A stretch of 34,651 bases of DNA from Gammaproteobacteria bacterium (GCA_025357835.1 JANYLM010000015.1:1-34651); one strand, 5' to 3'. Positions 1 to 9,462 are shown, numbered from the stretch's first letter. Program-made: numbers and translations. The notes: generated from the letters alone by a model not told the origin.

Positions 1-3000
1 CCATCATGGTGGGAGCATAGCCCGTCGGGTTGGGCGGGTTGACTTCCCAGGTCGAGTAGCTCATGCCATTGTAGATGCCGAACTCATCGGTATACGTGCG
101 CTGAGTTTCATTTCCGGCCCAGTCCTTGATCGACACCGGCAGGTAGGCCGGGGCGAATTTCTCGCCGAATTGCGGCGAGAACGGATCGAATTCCGAGGTG
201 TAGTCATCCGTGATGCCGCCGGTAAATTTCGACGCGATGTGGGTCGATGTGTACACGTAGAACTTGGCTGTCGCACCCACTTGTTCGGTCAGCGTCACTT
301 CTTTGCGATCGCACAGATTGCGCGTCGCACCGGCGAACGGTGCCACTTGCTTGCTCTGCGGGAACAGGCTGATGAAATCGGGCACGATTCGTGCCTCGCC
401 GACACAGGGCCAGAGTGGCTCGGGAGTAAAGGCGGGGACAATTCCATTGCGCGGGGTCGCGCCTAGGCTCTGCGTCGGATTCTGCAAATTGTAGTTATTG
501 GCCTGGCTGGCCACCGAGGCTTGGTCGGGAATGATGAAGACGTTGCCCAAGCCGCCGAATTGTTGAGTCACCGGCGCGATGAAGTTGTCGCCGACGAGAA
601 TGTTCTTGTCCTCTTCCTTGACCAGTTCCATGCCGGGCGGCACCACCACTTCAACCACGTACTTGCCGGCGGGCAGCATGGGCAGTCCAGCCCGCAGCGG
701 ATCGGCGTCGGGTCCGGTGCTCGGGACGGGGTCGGGATTCGCGGCGCAAATCGCGCAGTTGGTTCCGGTGGGTTTACCGGTCGTTGGATCCGTGGACGTC
801 ACGCTGGGAAATTTATACATGCCGTCGTACGGCGCCGGCTGCAGCTGGTTCCAGTTGTGCATGCCGTCATAGCATTTGAACTGCGAGTTGTTCGGCAACC
901 CGTGCACCGGACTGCCGCCGTGTTGATTGTTGTACAGGTCCAGGTAATCCGGCTGGTTGTACAGCGAAAAGAAGAATAGATCCGGGTTCGTCCCCGTCGC
1001 TGCGCCCTGGCCCGGGCAGTTCATATTCGGGATCTGGGTGACCCCGTCAGCCGCAAGATGAAAGCCCTGCGCCCAATCATCGAAGCTGCTGGTCTGGGTG
1101 GTGTCCACCAATGTCAGGGTCGGTGTCACGCCATCCGCAGCCAAGCCTTCTTGGTACAGATTGATGGTGACATGCGGAACCAGCGGCTCCCATTGCGTTT
1201 GAACCAGCATCTGGGGATCGTCAAAGGGACGCGTCGAAGCGTACACGACATGGCCCTTGATGCCGCCGTTCTCGCCGGGGAAGTAGGGAGCCTTGCCGAA
1301 CTCGAGGAAGCTGTTCTGTCCCGGGAAGCCTTGCCAGCCCTCGACTCCGCCCAGCCAAGGCGAGTCGATGCGGCCGGTCGAAAGTGTCGTGGAACAGGTG
1401 GTCGCATACGGAGCGGTCGTCGCCGTATTGCAAACGCTGGGGGGTGCGCTGCTGCCCGGGCCATTCTGAATGGACTTATTGGTGCAGTCTGCGTCTGCGC
1501 AGTACACCGCACCCGGCACGCGCAGCGCTTTCGGCACCGAGACCTGTTCGACCGTGTTCGCCAGAAACTTGCCGATGGTGGAGCTGCCGCACGGCGGGTA
1601 ACCGGGCGTGCCGCAAGCGGCTGAGCTATCGGCTGGGCCGCCGGCATCGTAAACCACGTGCGTACCCGTATTCTTGTAGCGAGTCACGTCAGTCTCAACC
1701 GTGTACCAGCTGAACAGAGGGAAGGTCTCGTTGAAATTCGCCGTGCCGGTAAAATCCGTGACGATCAGGTTCTCCAAGCTGCCGTCGCGCAGCCGGACCG
1801 CAACATTGGCTAAGGGAATTCCGGCTTCGCTGGTCTGCGAAATGCCATCTTTGTTGTCGTCAATGAAGGTGCGGGTGTAAAGATTCGTCTGCCATTGCGT
1901 GGCCGCGATCTCCATATTGAGCTTGCCGCCGTTGACGCTGTGATTGAAACGAACCGGTGTCGACAGGCCGTCGACCAGCTGATCGTTCCATTGGTCGAAG
2001 GTGGTAATTCGCCAGTCACCGTCCGGAAGGCCCGCAATGCTGAATCGCCCCTTGTCGTCGCACTTGGCGAACGCGAAGTCGATGCCGTCCGGATCGCCCA
2101 CGCTCACGAAGCACTGCGACCAATAGAAGGCGTCGTGCGAACCGCTGCTGTACAGCCGTTCGTCCGGTGTGCGGCTGAGACGCTGGCCCGTCACCTGCCC
2201 CGTGAGCGTATTGCCGCAGTTGTACGGGGTTCCCGGCTGAGGCGAGTTTGGATTATTGCCGTTGCACAGGCTGTTTTTGCGATCGTTGATGATCTGCGGG
2301 TTGGCAAAGCCAATACTGACGTGGTATGACGCCGGTCCGAACTCCTGAAAATAACTCGGCTCGCCGATTCGCGCGAAGGCATCGTGCGCCTTCTGACCGT
2401 CCAGCGTATTGGTCTGCAGCCATTCCTCGCCCCGCGCTATACGGTCCGAGGCGGGCGTAGCGACGACACCGAATCGTCCCGGCATCAAGTTGGCGATAAC
2501 AGCCTGGCCCGCCAGCGGGGACAGAGTCCGGCCATCCGATTCGTACTTCGGACAGGTCACGATAATGCCGGTGATACCCGTCTGAGTCGGATCGGGTATG
2601 GTCTGGCCCGGGTGCTTCGGATCGGGGATGGTACCGCTGCGCTCACTCGGCGATATGGCGCAGGCATTGAGTCCGGTATTCGGGTCTATGCTCCCCGCCA
2701 GGCTGTTGGACAGCGGCTGGTTGAAGAAGTCATAGGTCATCTGCCCGGTGAAATCGCCGTTGCCGCCCATGGCGTCCCAGAGGTGAATTTGGAAACCACC
2801 CAGGCCCGGTTCATTGGGCGCGACAATATCGATTCCGCCGCCGCCGTCATGCTCGCCATTCAACGGGAAATCATCTTCGAAGATGAACACCGAGAGTTGC
2901 GCCGTCGGGTAGGGCGAGGGCTGCGTCAGCACCGTAACGGCCGACTGTTGCACCTTGGTGTTCGGATCGATACCGATCGGCGCGCCACCCATGCCATGGC

Positions 3001-5704
3001 CGACGGCGGCCGTCTGGCCGGGCAGTACATTGTTATAGAAGGGGTTGGCTGCGTCGCCCGGTAGCACCGAGATGTAGTAGCGCTTGGTCGGGTCCAGATG
3101 AACCTGGCTGGGAAGAACCGGCGTGAAGCCATTGCCCGTGGCATCGGATCGGCAGGCGCCGTTGCCAACATCGCAGACGGCGGGGCTGCCCAGCAGGGTC
3201 TGGCCCGCTTCGCAGGATTGCGGTCCGGTGCAGCCCTGCGCAACGAAGGGCATGTAGCTGGTATGGAAGTTGACGCCGAGAGTCGGAACGATGGACGTGC
3301 CGCCGTTATTCACCACCGTCGTGGGATCGATGTAGAAGGTCCGGTCTTCCTCGATGACCCAACGATAATCGCCGATCTTAGTAGTCCTATCCTTGCCGTC
3401 CAAAACCGTCACCGACAATCCGCTGGGCGTCGGGAAGTTCAAATTGACGGTCGTGGCCGCGCCGAGCGTTCCCTGGGCGTTCTTCGCCTGAAAGGTGAAA
3501 CTGGCCGCACCCCCGGCAATGGCGGGAACCGCGGTGAATCCACCGTTGGCATCCGCGACGATGGCGGCGCCGCTGGCTACAATTTTCGTGGGGTCAACGG
3601 TCAGGGCATAGCCCGCCGCGTCCTTGCAGCCTGCTAGCACACCCGGAGTCTTGACGGCGATATAGGTCGCCATGGTCGAAGCGTACGTCGAGGCGACGCA
3701 GGTGATGCCGGCGCCGGCCTCCACGGTGGCACCATTTAGCGACACGGTGGCGGTGAGCCCGGAGGAACACAATCCGCCCGAGACGGAACCGTTGGCGCAG
3801 TAGGTAAACGAGTCCCACAGGGTGCCGGCGGTCGCGGTGCCGGCACTCGCCGTATAAGTGAACGTGCCGTTGGCATTGAGGCTCACGGAGCCGTGGCTGG
3901 GATTCGTCAGCAGCGCGACTCCAAAGACGTTCTTGTCGTTGGCAATCACACCCTTGGCCGGATCCGATATCGAGAGTGTCTGGCCCCCAATCACCGCGTT
4001 ATATGCATCGTTAACGGCGGCTGCCGCCCCTGTTGAGGATGCGGCCGGTGCGGCAGCACCATTGATGCCTATGTAGGCCAGCATGCCGCTGTCGCGATTG
4101 ATTGAATTGCCCGAGAGGCTCAGCTCGCGGTCATAGATGGGCAGCGCCGTCGCCGTCGCACCGGCGGCGGGTGCCGCGGGCGCGGCGATCATCACATCGT
4201 AGGTCTTGCCCGGAGCCATGAACACTTCGCTTTGGGCGCGCGGCACCCCCGGCAGGACATTGCCATCTTCGGCAATCAGCGAAAATCCCGACACCGGTTT
4301 CTGGGTCGCTGTGGCCGTGGCGCTGGTCGGGGTCAGGGCGGTGGTGGTCGCGCCGACGATGGCTGGCACGTGCATGCGCAGGCCTGCGTTGACCAGACGC
4401 ACTAGCACATTGCCGGTGACTGGTCCGGTGGCCGTCCCCGTCGTCACGGGGAACAAGGAACTCGCCACATGCGTCCGGTCGAACGGGGTGCCGTTGAACA
4501 GGTAGTACAGCGGCGAATAATTTACGGCCGGGGGATAACAGGCGCCGGCCCCATTGCTGCAGGCAAAAGCATTCACCTGCATGGACGCTTGCAAATTAGC
4601 GCCGATGCCGGTCGCCGTCGTTAAATTGACGGAGGGCGGCGACGCGCAGTTGCTGCCCGGCGCTGTGACGGTGACATTGAGGCTGAGAATCGCGCCCGTG
4701 TTCGGGTCGACTTTCGCGACTGAACCCGTGGCGGCCGGCAGAGCCACGCACGTCCCGCCGCTCAGGGTAAACGCATCGCCGACTTTGTAGTTTACCCCGG
4801 CCCCGCCCCCGGCGATGACCACGGTATTCAAAAAGTTCTGCATCGAGCGCGAAGAGGTTTCTTGAAAGCCCGCGCTGGCGACTGCGGTCGCCACGGCAGC
4901 ATTCTGCAGCGGATCGATTTCGCTCAACAACAGCGGAATTTCCGCGTTGTAGTTCACCGCGGTGGCGCCCGCACCGTAGGCAACACCGAGCCCGGAAGTC
5001 GTGGGGGCGCTGGTCACCACCAGAATGCCGTACAAGCCCATGGGTCCCTGGATGGAAGGATGCGTTCCGGATTCGATCAGATACGTGCCGGCCTTCAAGG
5101 CAGGCGACCCTGTGCCGCAAGCTCCCCAGCACAGCGACTGCGGGGCGCCCCCCGCCACGACTTCGGTACCGAAGGATTGCACGCGATTCGGTTGCGGCGG
5201 CGCGTTGAAGTTCGCTCCTGAGTTAGGCGTCGACCATGTGACGCCCTGTGAAACATGGGACGGACTGGTGACACTGGTGGGAGTGCCTGTCCCATTGAGT
5301 ACCGGAGCCACACCCAAGCCACCGCCCACCTGACCGACGATGGTCAACGACGTGGGAATGAGATTGGCGGTGGTGGTGCCGGCCGGTGTGAACGACAGAG
5401 TGTTCGTCAGATTGATCTGAAGATCCTGGCCCGTGGGCAAGGTGATGAGCACCGGCGACCAATGACCGACGCTAGCCGCCGCTGTATTGAGTGCCGCGCA
5501 GGTGGCCAATGTGGTGCCGCTGGGCAAGGTGCCGCAGGTGTAACCCCACATCGGTACAACGGAGCCGTCGGGCAGTGCGGCGGTGGTCGACACCGCCGTC
5601 AGGTTGACCACCTGCTGCGCCAGGGCCGCGCCGCTCGCCAGAAGAAGGACCGACGCCGCAATTCCCGATTTGATCGAGAAGGATGTGAGAATATCGGATC
5701 GCAT
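1..5704 (-). CDS. Giant secreted multicopper-oxidase-superfamily mosaic protein (C-terminus beyond the window)
   Basis: The minus-strand frame is open from the start codon to the window edge, about 1,901 codons with no stop. The ATG at 5704 has GGAG six nt upstream; an in-frame ATG at 5716 is the alternative. A signal peptide ends near ALA-Q30. Residues 40-550 resemble MCO cupredoxin domains, with GTYLIESGTHPS..MGLYG (206-226), RLVNAGLRMH (436-445), SEVFMAPGKTYDV (492-504) and a DRELSLSG stretch (525-532). A glycine-rich beta module (about 290-375) is inserted. A cadherin/VCBS-like Ig domain follows (about 560-657, VNDAY..GVIAND..GSVSLNANGTFTYT), then long beta-rich regions with a carboxypeptidase-like segment and an SdrD-B-like domain near 1275-1360 (FIDDNKDGISQTSEAGIPL). 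No HCH type-1 motif was found in the visible part, so it may not bind a full copper set. It is the third gene of the MCO operon. Size recalls MofA-like metal-oxidase proteins (inference). Confidence 0.8.
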   Translation of the reverse strand, partial: MRSDILTSFSIKSGIAASVLLLASGAALAQQVVNLTAVSTTAALPDGSVVPMWGYTCGTLPSGTTLATCAALNTAAASVGHWSPVLITLPTGQDLQINLTNTLSFTPAGTTTANLIPTSLTIVGQVGGGLGVAPVLNGTGTPTSVTSPSHVSQGVTWSTPNSGANFNAPPQPNRVQSFGTEVVAGGAPQSLCWGACGTGSPALKAGTYLIESGTHPSIQGPMGLYGILVVTSAPTTSGLGVAYGAGATAVNYNAEIPLLLSEIDPLQNAAVATAVASAGFQETSSRSMQNFLNTVVIAGGGAGVNYKVGDAFTLSGGTCVALPAATGSVAKVDPNTGAILSLNVTVTAPGSNCASPPSVNLTTATGIGANLQASMQVNAFACSNGAGACYPPAVNYSPLYYLFNGTPFDRTHVASSLFPVTTGTATGPVTGNVLVRLVNAGLRMHVPAIVGATTTALTPTSATATATQKPVSGFSLIAEDGNVLPGVPRAQSEVFMAPGKTYDVMIAAPAAPAAGATATALPIYDRELSLSGNSINRDSGMLAYIGINGAAAPAASSTGAAAAVNDAYNAVIGGQTLSISDPAKGVIANDKNVFGVALLTNPSHGSVSLNANGTFTYTASAGTATAGTLWDSFTYCANGSVSGGLCSSGLTATVSLNGATVEAGAGITCVASTYASTMATYIAVKTPGVLAGCKDAAGYALTVDPTKIVASGAAIVADANGGFTAVPAIAGGAASFTFQAKNAQGTLGAATTVNLNFPTPSGLSVTVLDGKDRTTKIGDYRWVIEEDRTFYIDPTTVVNNGGTSIVPTLGVNFHTSYMPFVAQGCTGPQSCEAGQTLLGSPAVCDVGNGACRSDATGNGFTPVLPSQVHLDPTKRYYISVLPGDAANPFYNNVLPGQTAAVGHGMGGAPIGIDPNTKVQQSAVTVLTQPSPYPTAQLSVFIFEDDFPLNGEHDGGGGIDIVAPNEPGLGGFQIHLWDAMGGNGDFTGQMTYDFFNQPLSNSLAGSIDPNTGLNACAISPSERSGTIPDPKHPGQTIPDPTQTGITGIIVTCPKYESDGRTLSPLAGQAVIANLMPGRFGVVATPASDRIARGEEWLQTNTLDGQKAHDAFARIGEPSYFQEFGPASYHVSIGFANPQIINDRKNSLCNGNNPNSPQPGTPYNCGNTLTGQVTGQRLSRTPDERLYSSGSHDAFYWSQCFVSVGDPDGIDFAFAKCDDKGRFSIAGLPDGDWRITTFDQWNDQLVDGLSTPVRFNHSVNGGKLNMEIAATQWQTNLYTRTFIDDNKDGISQTSEAGIPLANVAVRLRDGSLENLIVTDFTGTANFNETFPLFSWYTVETDVTRYKNTGTHVVYDAGGPADSSAACGTPGYPPCGSSTIGKFLANTVEQVSVPKALRVPGAVYCADADCTNKSIQNGPGSSAPPSVCNTATTAPYATTCSTTLSTGRIDSPWLGGVEGWQGFPGQNSFLEFGKAPYFPGENGGIKGHVVYASTRPFDDPQMLVQTQWEPLVPHVTINLYQEGLAADGVTPTLTLVDTTQTSSFDDWAQGFHLAADGVTQIPNMNCPGQGAATGTNPDLFFFSLYNQPDYLDLYNNQHGGSPVHGLPNNSQFKCYDGMHNWNQLQPAPYDGMYKFPSVTSTDPTTGKPTGTNCAICAANPDPVPSTGPDADPLRAGLPMLPAGKYVVEVVVPPGMELVKEEDKNILVGDNFIAPVTQQFGGLGNVFIIPDQASVASQANNYNLQNPTQSLGATPRNGIVPAFTPEPLWPCVGEARIVPDFISLFPQSKQVAPFAGATRNLCDRKEVTLTEQVGATAKFYVYTSTHIASKFTGGITDDYTSEFDPFSPQFGEKFAPAYLPVSIKDWAGNETQRTYTDEFGIYNGMSYSTWEVNPPNPTGYAPTMM

Positions 5705-5721
5705 TGCGTTCTCCATAGGTC

Positions 5722-7356
5722 CTATTTGGACTCGTCGATCACGAACTCGCGCGAATCGACCAGCATCATCATGAACATCCCGCCGGGGAATACATTGTTA
5801 GTGGTGATTTCGCGCTCGTTATGCGAGTGCCACATGAATGCCCAACCACGCTCGCCGGCCGGATTGGCCTGAATGTTGGCGGGCTGAAAGCTGCTGGTAG
5901 GGCCGGTGGCGCGAGTGGTCGCATCCTGTCCCAAATAGGGACTGCCGCTGTACCAGGCGCCATTGGCGACAATATTCGCGTCAGGCAGAGTAGCCGGCCC
6001 GCCGGTCGGGAGATCGCCGAACGGCGCCGCCTGCAAGGGCTTATTGTGGTCCTGGCACCATTCAAAATAATTGATGGCCGTCGGTGCACCGGTGTTATAG
6101 CCGTTGGCGTCGGGAGTGCATGGCAGCTTGGCGTTGGGGTCGGTAGTGGATGCCGGGTTGTGGCCGTACATGTCCCAATTCAGGCCGCGTCCCGTGAAGT
6201 AGAAAATCCCGTCCATCGCCATGCCCGGCGTCGTCGTGGTCGTGAACAGCAGCGGTCCGGCGAGCGCCTGCTCGGCACCGCTGGCACCGGCGTAACTAAT
6301 GGTGGAAGCGCTCAATACCATATTCCCGTCGCGGCCCAGGATGCGCACATGATTGCCGTGCTCGTGGAAGGGATGCTGCCAGCGGCCCTGACCGACGATA
6401 CGCATCAGCACCTCCTCGCCGGGGTGCATATGGGGATTGCCGTTATAGGGTTGGTGCGGATATTCCGCGGCGTAATTGCCGTCCATGTCGTCGGGCATCG
6501 AGCGCCCGTTGATCAAGAAGTAGCTGGGGTGGTAAGGCTCGGTGGCCACTTGAAGAGCACATCCGGGCGCGCCCGCGGTGCAGCCGGTCAGCGCGGTGAC
6601 CTGCGCCAGGGCCTGCCTGTGGATATTCGCATCCATCTCTGAGAACTGAAACATGTACTCGCGGTCGTAGCAGGAACCGGAGTGATCGTACGCAGATTGG
6701 GACAGCCGGAAGTCGGCTTCCGTGCCCGCATGAGCCGCCGAAGGCTGTTGGGCTACTTGATTCTGCGCGTGGATGCCGGTGGTGCAGGCAGCGGGCACAT
6801 TTTTGGGCAAGGGCAGGACGACAATGACCCCATATAGCCCCATCTCCACCTGCAGATCGCCCTGAGTGCCGCTGTAGTAGGAACGTGTGCCGGGGGAGCC
6901 CGCGGTAAACGTATATGTGACCGTGCCACTGGGTGCCGCTTCTTGAGTCAGCAATCCCGCCACCCCGCTACCGCTCGGCGACGTCACCACAAACCCGGGA
7001 AACAGGATCGACGTATTACCCGCCGCTGCCGGCAGCCCATTGGTGAGATTCACAGTGACCGTATCGCCCTCGTTCACTATCAGCGTCGGCCCCGGGATCT
7101 GCATCGACGGGCAGTTCGCTGCGGCGATGGCGCCCGGTAGGAATCCGGTGGGCGCGCCGCTACAGCCATACCCCCAGGAGTAGACCTGCTGGCCATCGGG
7201 CTGATTGATGTAGCTCGGTTGCGCCGTCAAATTGAATGTGGGCCCGGTGATGCCGGGAACGGCGGCCCCAGCGACGGCCGAGAGCATCATCAGGACTGCC
7301 GTGACAGGCAGTAGCCGCGTGGCACAGGGTGACAATTTCATGTGGGCTTTGGTCAC
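5722..7356 (-). CDS. Secreted multicopper-oxidase-family protein lacking the type-1 Cys
   Basis: 544 aa. The start is GTG at 7356 with AGGAG seven nt upstream, the SD overlapping the stop codon of the preceding gene; ATG at 7341 is an alternative. A hydrophobic signal segment covers about 12-32 (cleavage near AGA-AVPG). Cupredoxin features include PGPTLIVNEGDTVTVNLTN (88-106) and MGLYGVIVVLP (172-182). The usual first-domain HxH is replaced by YYSGTQG (160-166). The C-terminal half keeps the His cluster HPFHEHGNH (328-336) and WHSHNERE..FPGGM (509-527), but Ser511 stands where the type-1 Cys of HCH would be. A type-1 copper site is therefore unlikely here, while trinuclear-type His ligands remain. 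It lies 10 nt after the 595-aa MCO and 17 nt before the giant MCO, so the three are probably co-transcribed. Likely periplasmic or secreted by the adjacent T2SS (inference). Confidence 0.88.
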   Translation of the reverse strand: MTKAHMKLSPCATRLLPVTAVLMMLSAVAGAAVPGITGPTFNLTAQPSYINQPDGQQVYSWGYGCSGAPTGFLPGAIAAANCPSMQIPGPTLIVNEGDTVTVNLTNGLPAAAGNTSILFPGFVVTSPSGSGVAGLLTQEAAPSGTVTYTFTAGSPGTRSYYSGTQGDLQVEMGLYGVIVVLPLPKNVPAACTTGIHAQNQVAQQPSAAHAGTEADFRLSQSAYDHSGSCYDREYMFQFSEMDANIHRQALAQVTALTGCTAGAPGCALQVATEPYHPSYFLINGRSMPDDMDGNYAAEYPHQPYNGNPHMHPGEEVLMRIVGQGRWQHPFHEHGNHVRILGRDGNMVLSASTISYAGASGAEQALAGPLLFTTTTTPGMAMDGIFYFTGRGLNWDMYGHNPASTTDPNAKLPCTPDANGYNTGAPTAINYFEWCQDHNKPLQAAPFGDLPTGGPATLPDANIVANGAWYSGSPYLGQDATTRATGPTSSFQPANIQANPAGERGWAFMWHSHNEREITTNNVFPGGMFMMMLVDSREFVIDESK

Positions 7357-7366
7357 GGCAGCTCTC

Positions 7367-9154
7367 CTAGATGGTGCAGATCTTGGTGGTTGGGTCCACC
7401 GAACTGCAGATGTGGACTTCGGTCATCAAGCCACCGAAGTTCTCCGCATCGTTCGACAAGTGGTCGAGGTTGGGGGTGTATAGATAGAACACGTTACCGG
7501 CCTTGTAGGCGGTGGTATCGCTGGCATCGAGAATTACATCCAACGACTCCCCGCCGGCGAGCGTAATCGAGTTCGAGTAGTAGGCCGTACTATTGCCCGC
7601 TTGATCGCGCAGCAGCTTGGCGTTGTTGCCAATCACATGCATGGGAATTCCGAGCGAGGCTAGGGTCTGGTACTCGGTCACGTCCAGATCCGAGATCCGC
7701 AGCAGGGCCTTACCGCCGACCGGAATATTGATCAACGAGTTCAGCGGCTGGGAATAATGCACCCGGCCGTCCGAGGACTGCGTCAATTGCGGTCCTGCAT
7801 TCACCGTGTCCGGGTAGCTGCGGCCGTTCAACAGGAAGTACTTGTCCTGCATGTCGACGAAAGCTTCCGGATTGAAGGTCATGCCGACGAAGTGAAAGTT
7901 CGGATCGAACCCATGAATCTGAATCGGGTACTCGACGTCGTAGGCAGTCGACCCGTCGCCGTCGTTGTAGGCATACAGAGTGGGTGCGCCGCTCTTGTTA
8001 TTGACATGTTTCGCGCCGCTGTCGGGACCTGCCGGCAGTGGGTTGCTGCAGAGGATATCGGCACTGGAGTTGCACGCCGTGCGCAGATCGGCCTGCTGCG
8101 TCGCCAACGAGGCGTACAGCGTGGGCGCATTGGCGGCGGTGGCGGGCGGAACCCGATTCTGCCGCGGACGCACGTAAATCTGCCCCACCATGCCCATTTG
8201 CAAATGCTCGGGCGGAGTGATGTGACAGTGCCAGAAATAGGTGCCGGCATCCGGCGACAGGTAGTAGTAGGTGAAGCTGCCGCCGATGTTGATCGCTACC
8301 GAGGCGTCCGGCACGCCATCGTAAACCGGTGAGGCGTTCGGATAACCGTGGAAATGCACCGTGTGCTGCTCGAACAAATCGGGCCGCATGATCATGCCGA
8401 CATTGGTCAATGTGAGAAAAAATTCGTCATCCTCATCGATCGCCATCAACGGCGCCGGGATGTTGCCGTTCATCACGCCGATGTCCATGATCTGGCGCGG
8501 ATCGACGTGCCCGTCGATGCCGGACAACGGAGTATTGGGACAGGGCAGAGGCGATCCGGCGGGGGTCGCGGCATTGGCCGCGAGGCAGTCGGCGTCGGGA
8601 GCCAGGCCGATGGCACCGTTGAATGTGAAATCCGGCGATTGGCCGGCCGTCGAGGTCGTCAATCCCTTGCCGCCGCTGCCCACTACGTACCCGCCGGTAT
8701 CCGTGGCTCCGTCCGTCGTGGCCGGATCGCCGGGCTGCAGTGGGTTCGCGCCCGCGTACAAGCCGTTGAAGACAGCTGGGAACTGCGTGCCGGGGAGGCC
8801 GCGCGAGATGTCATAGATTCCCGACAGTGGCCCAAAGGAGAACATGAAGGTTTGAGTGCCGTCGGCCATGGTGGCGTAGCCGTCGCCGCCGGAGATCTGC
8901 TGGCATTTGATCGCGCCGTTCACACTCCCCGTCGGCACCAGGTATCCTCCTGTCTGTGGAGCGGTGACAGTAACCGGCCCCAAAGTCGTCGGGCCAACAT
9001 AGGGCGGCTCAGCGTTGTTGTTGTTGAGCGCCGCCGGATGAGTGATGGTGCTCGGCGGGCACTGCACGCGAAACGACTGCGCCCCTACCGGGAGCGCCAT
9101 GAGCACCAGTAGTGTTGCCGGCAATCCAATCCGAATCAGCTGCGTGTTAAACAT
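7367..9154 (-). CDS. Secreted multicopper oxidase with type-1 copper motif in its N-terminal half
   Basis: 595 aa. The ATG at 9154 is chosen because GGAGG sits directly upstream and a classical signal peptide follows (hydrophobic 8-22, cleavage near VGA-QS). The frame opens further upstream to 9292, but without a signal peptide at that start. HTVHFHG (264-270) matches the HxHG motif of MCO trinuclear centres. WHCHITPPEHLQMGM (308-322) is a complete type-1 motif (H309, C310, H311, H317, M322) with two residues inserted relative to HCHxxxHxxxGM. The C-terminal half has MCO-like FLLNGRSYPDT and IPMHVIGNN, but its last motif region (DHLSNDAENFGGLM) has no HCH. The active motifs are thus in the first half. 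First gene of the three-gene MCO unit, with a candidate operator about 290 bp upstream. Possible substrates are phenolics, Fe(II) or Mn(II); none is shown by sequence. Confidence 0.88.
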   Translation of the reverse strand: MFNTQLIRIGLPATLLVLMALPVGAQSFRVQCPPSTITHPAALNNNNAEPPYVGPTTLGPVTVTAPQTGGYLVPTGSVNGAIKCQQISGGDGYATMADGTQTFMFSFGPLSGIYDISRGLPGTQFPAVFNGLYAGANPLQPGDPATTDGATDTGGYVVGSGGKGLTTSTAGQSPDFTFNGAIGLAPDADCLAANAATPAGSPLPCPNTPLSGIDGHVDPRQIMDIGVMNGNIPAPLMAIDEDDEFFLTLTNVGMIMRPDLFEQHTVHFHGYPNASPVYDGVPDASVAINIGGSFTYYYLSPDAGTYFWHCHITPPEHLQMGMVGQIYVRPRQNRVPPATAANAPTLYASLATQQADLRTACNSSADILCSNPLPAGPDSGAKHVNNKSGAPTLYAYNDGDGSTAYDVEYPIQIHGFDPNFHFVGMTFNPEAFVDMQDKYFLLNGRSYPDTVNAGPQLTQSSDGRVHYSQPLNSLINIPVGGKALLRISDLDVTEYQTLASLGIPMHVIGNNAKLLRDQAGNSTAYYSNSITLAGGESLDVILDASDTTAYKAGNVFYLYTPNLDHLSNDAENFGGLMTEVHICSSVDPTTKICTI

Positions 9155-9355
9155 GTGACCTCCGGCCCTTCGCGCCTGCACTAGCGGCACTAAAAATCCC
9201 AACCCCTTGGGGAACATGGAACCCGCCTGGGCGCGGGTATCGGATCGAAAACATTTGAACCAATCGTGATGACGGTATTCGAATCGCTTCATTGCACACC
9301 GATTTATCCTGCCGTAAGAGGTCCTTCCCCCTGCGGATTTGCCTCTTTAGTTTCC

Positions 9356-9413
9356 CGACCGCCAGGATGCGCGTACTGCGCGGCAGTAAGTATCCGTGCG
9401 AAACTGGCGGTCG
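9356..9413. repeat. Inverted repeat, 10-bp arms (CGACCGCCAG / CTGGCGGTCG), 38-nt loop
   Basis: Arms at 9356-9365 and 9404-9413 are perfectly complementary; the loop contains a smaller GCGC-N5-GCGC dyad. It lies just past the last gene of the T2SS operon and upstream of the MCO genes. It could form a transcript hairpin between the two units (terminator or attenuator) or be a protein-binding dyad. There is no clear T-run, so a classical intrinsic terminator is not supported. Confidence 0.5.
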
Positions 9414-9440
9414 AGGCAGGTCGGCGCTGTAGCCCCTTAG

Positions 9441-9461
9441 TAGGGTTTAGCTGTAGATCGG
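9441..9461 (+). promoter_or_regulatory. Candidate shared operator, copy 1 (upstream of MCO operon)
   Basis: 21-bp element beginning TAGGGTTTAG and continuing CTGTAGAT. It matches the element at 20299-20319 at 15 of the first 16 positions and fits the consensus TAGG-N7-GTAGWT seen in all four copies. It lies 287 bp before the ATG of the first MCO gene and 2 bp past the end of the T2SS operon. A second CTGTAG occurs just upstream at 9427-9432, as also happens beside copy 2. Confidence 0.5.
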
Positions 9462-9462
9462 C

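Larger units (their letters stand above)
9155..9462. other. Intergenic region upstream of the MCO genes
   Basis: 308 nt between the last gene of the T2SS operon and the first MCO gene, both on the minus strand. It holds a 10-bp perfect inverted repeat (9356-9413 overall) and one copy of the shared 21-bp element (9441-9461). The start-proximal part contains the strong SD of the MCO gene. No credible gene is seen here. It probably contains the promoter for the three MCO genes, but I could not place a convincing -35/-10 pair. Confidence 0.6.

Noticed and set aside
2384..3637. Long plus-strand open frames opposite the giant MCO gene (226 and 179 aa)
   Set aside because: They are antisense shadows of a continuous 1,901-codon minus-strand frame with domain matches; their translations are low-complexity Arg/Gly-rich without motifs.
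4776..4800. GTAGTTTACC-like match to the shared operator inside the giant MCO gene
   Set aside because: Lacks TAGG at the required distance and is explained by Asn/Tyr codons of the coding strand.
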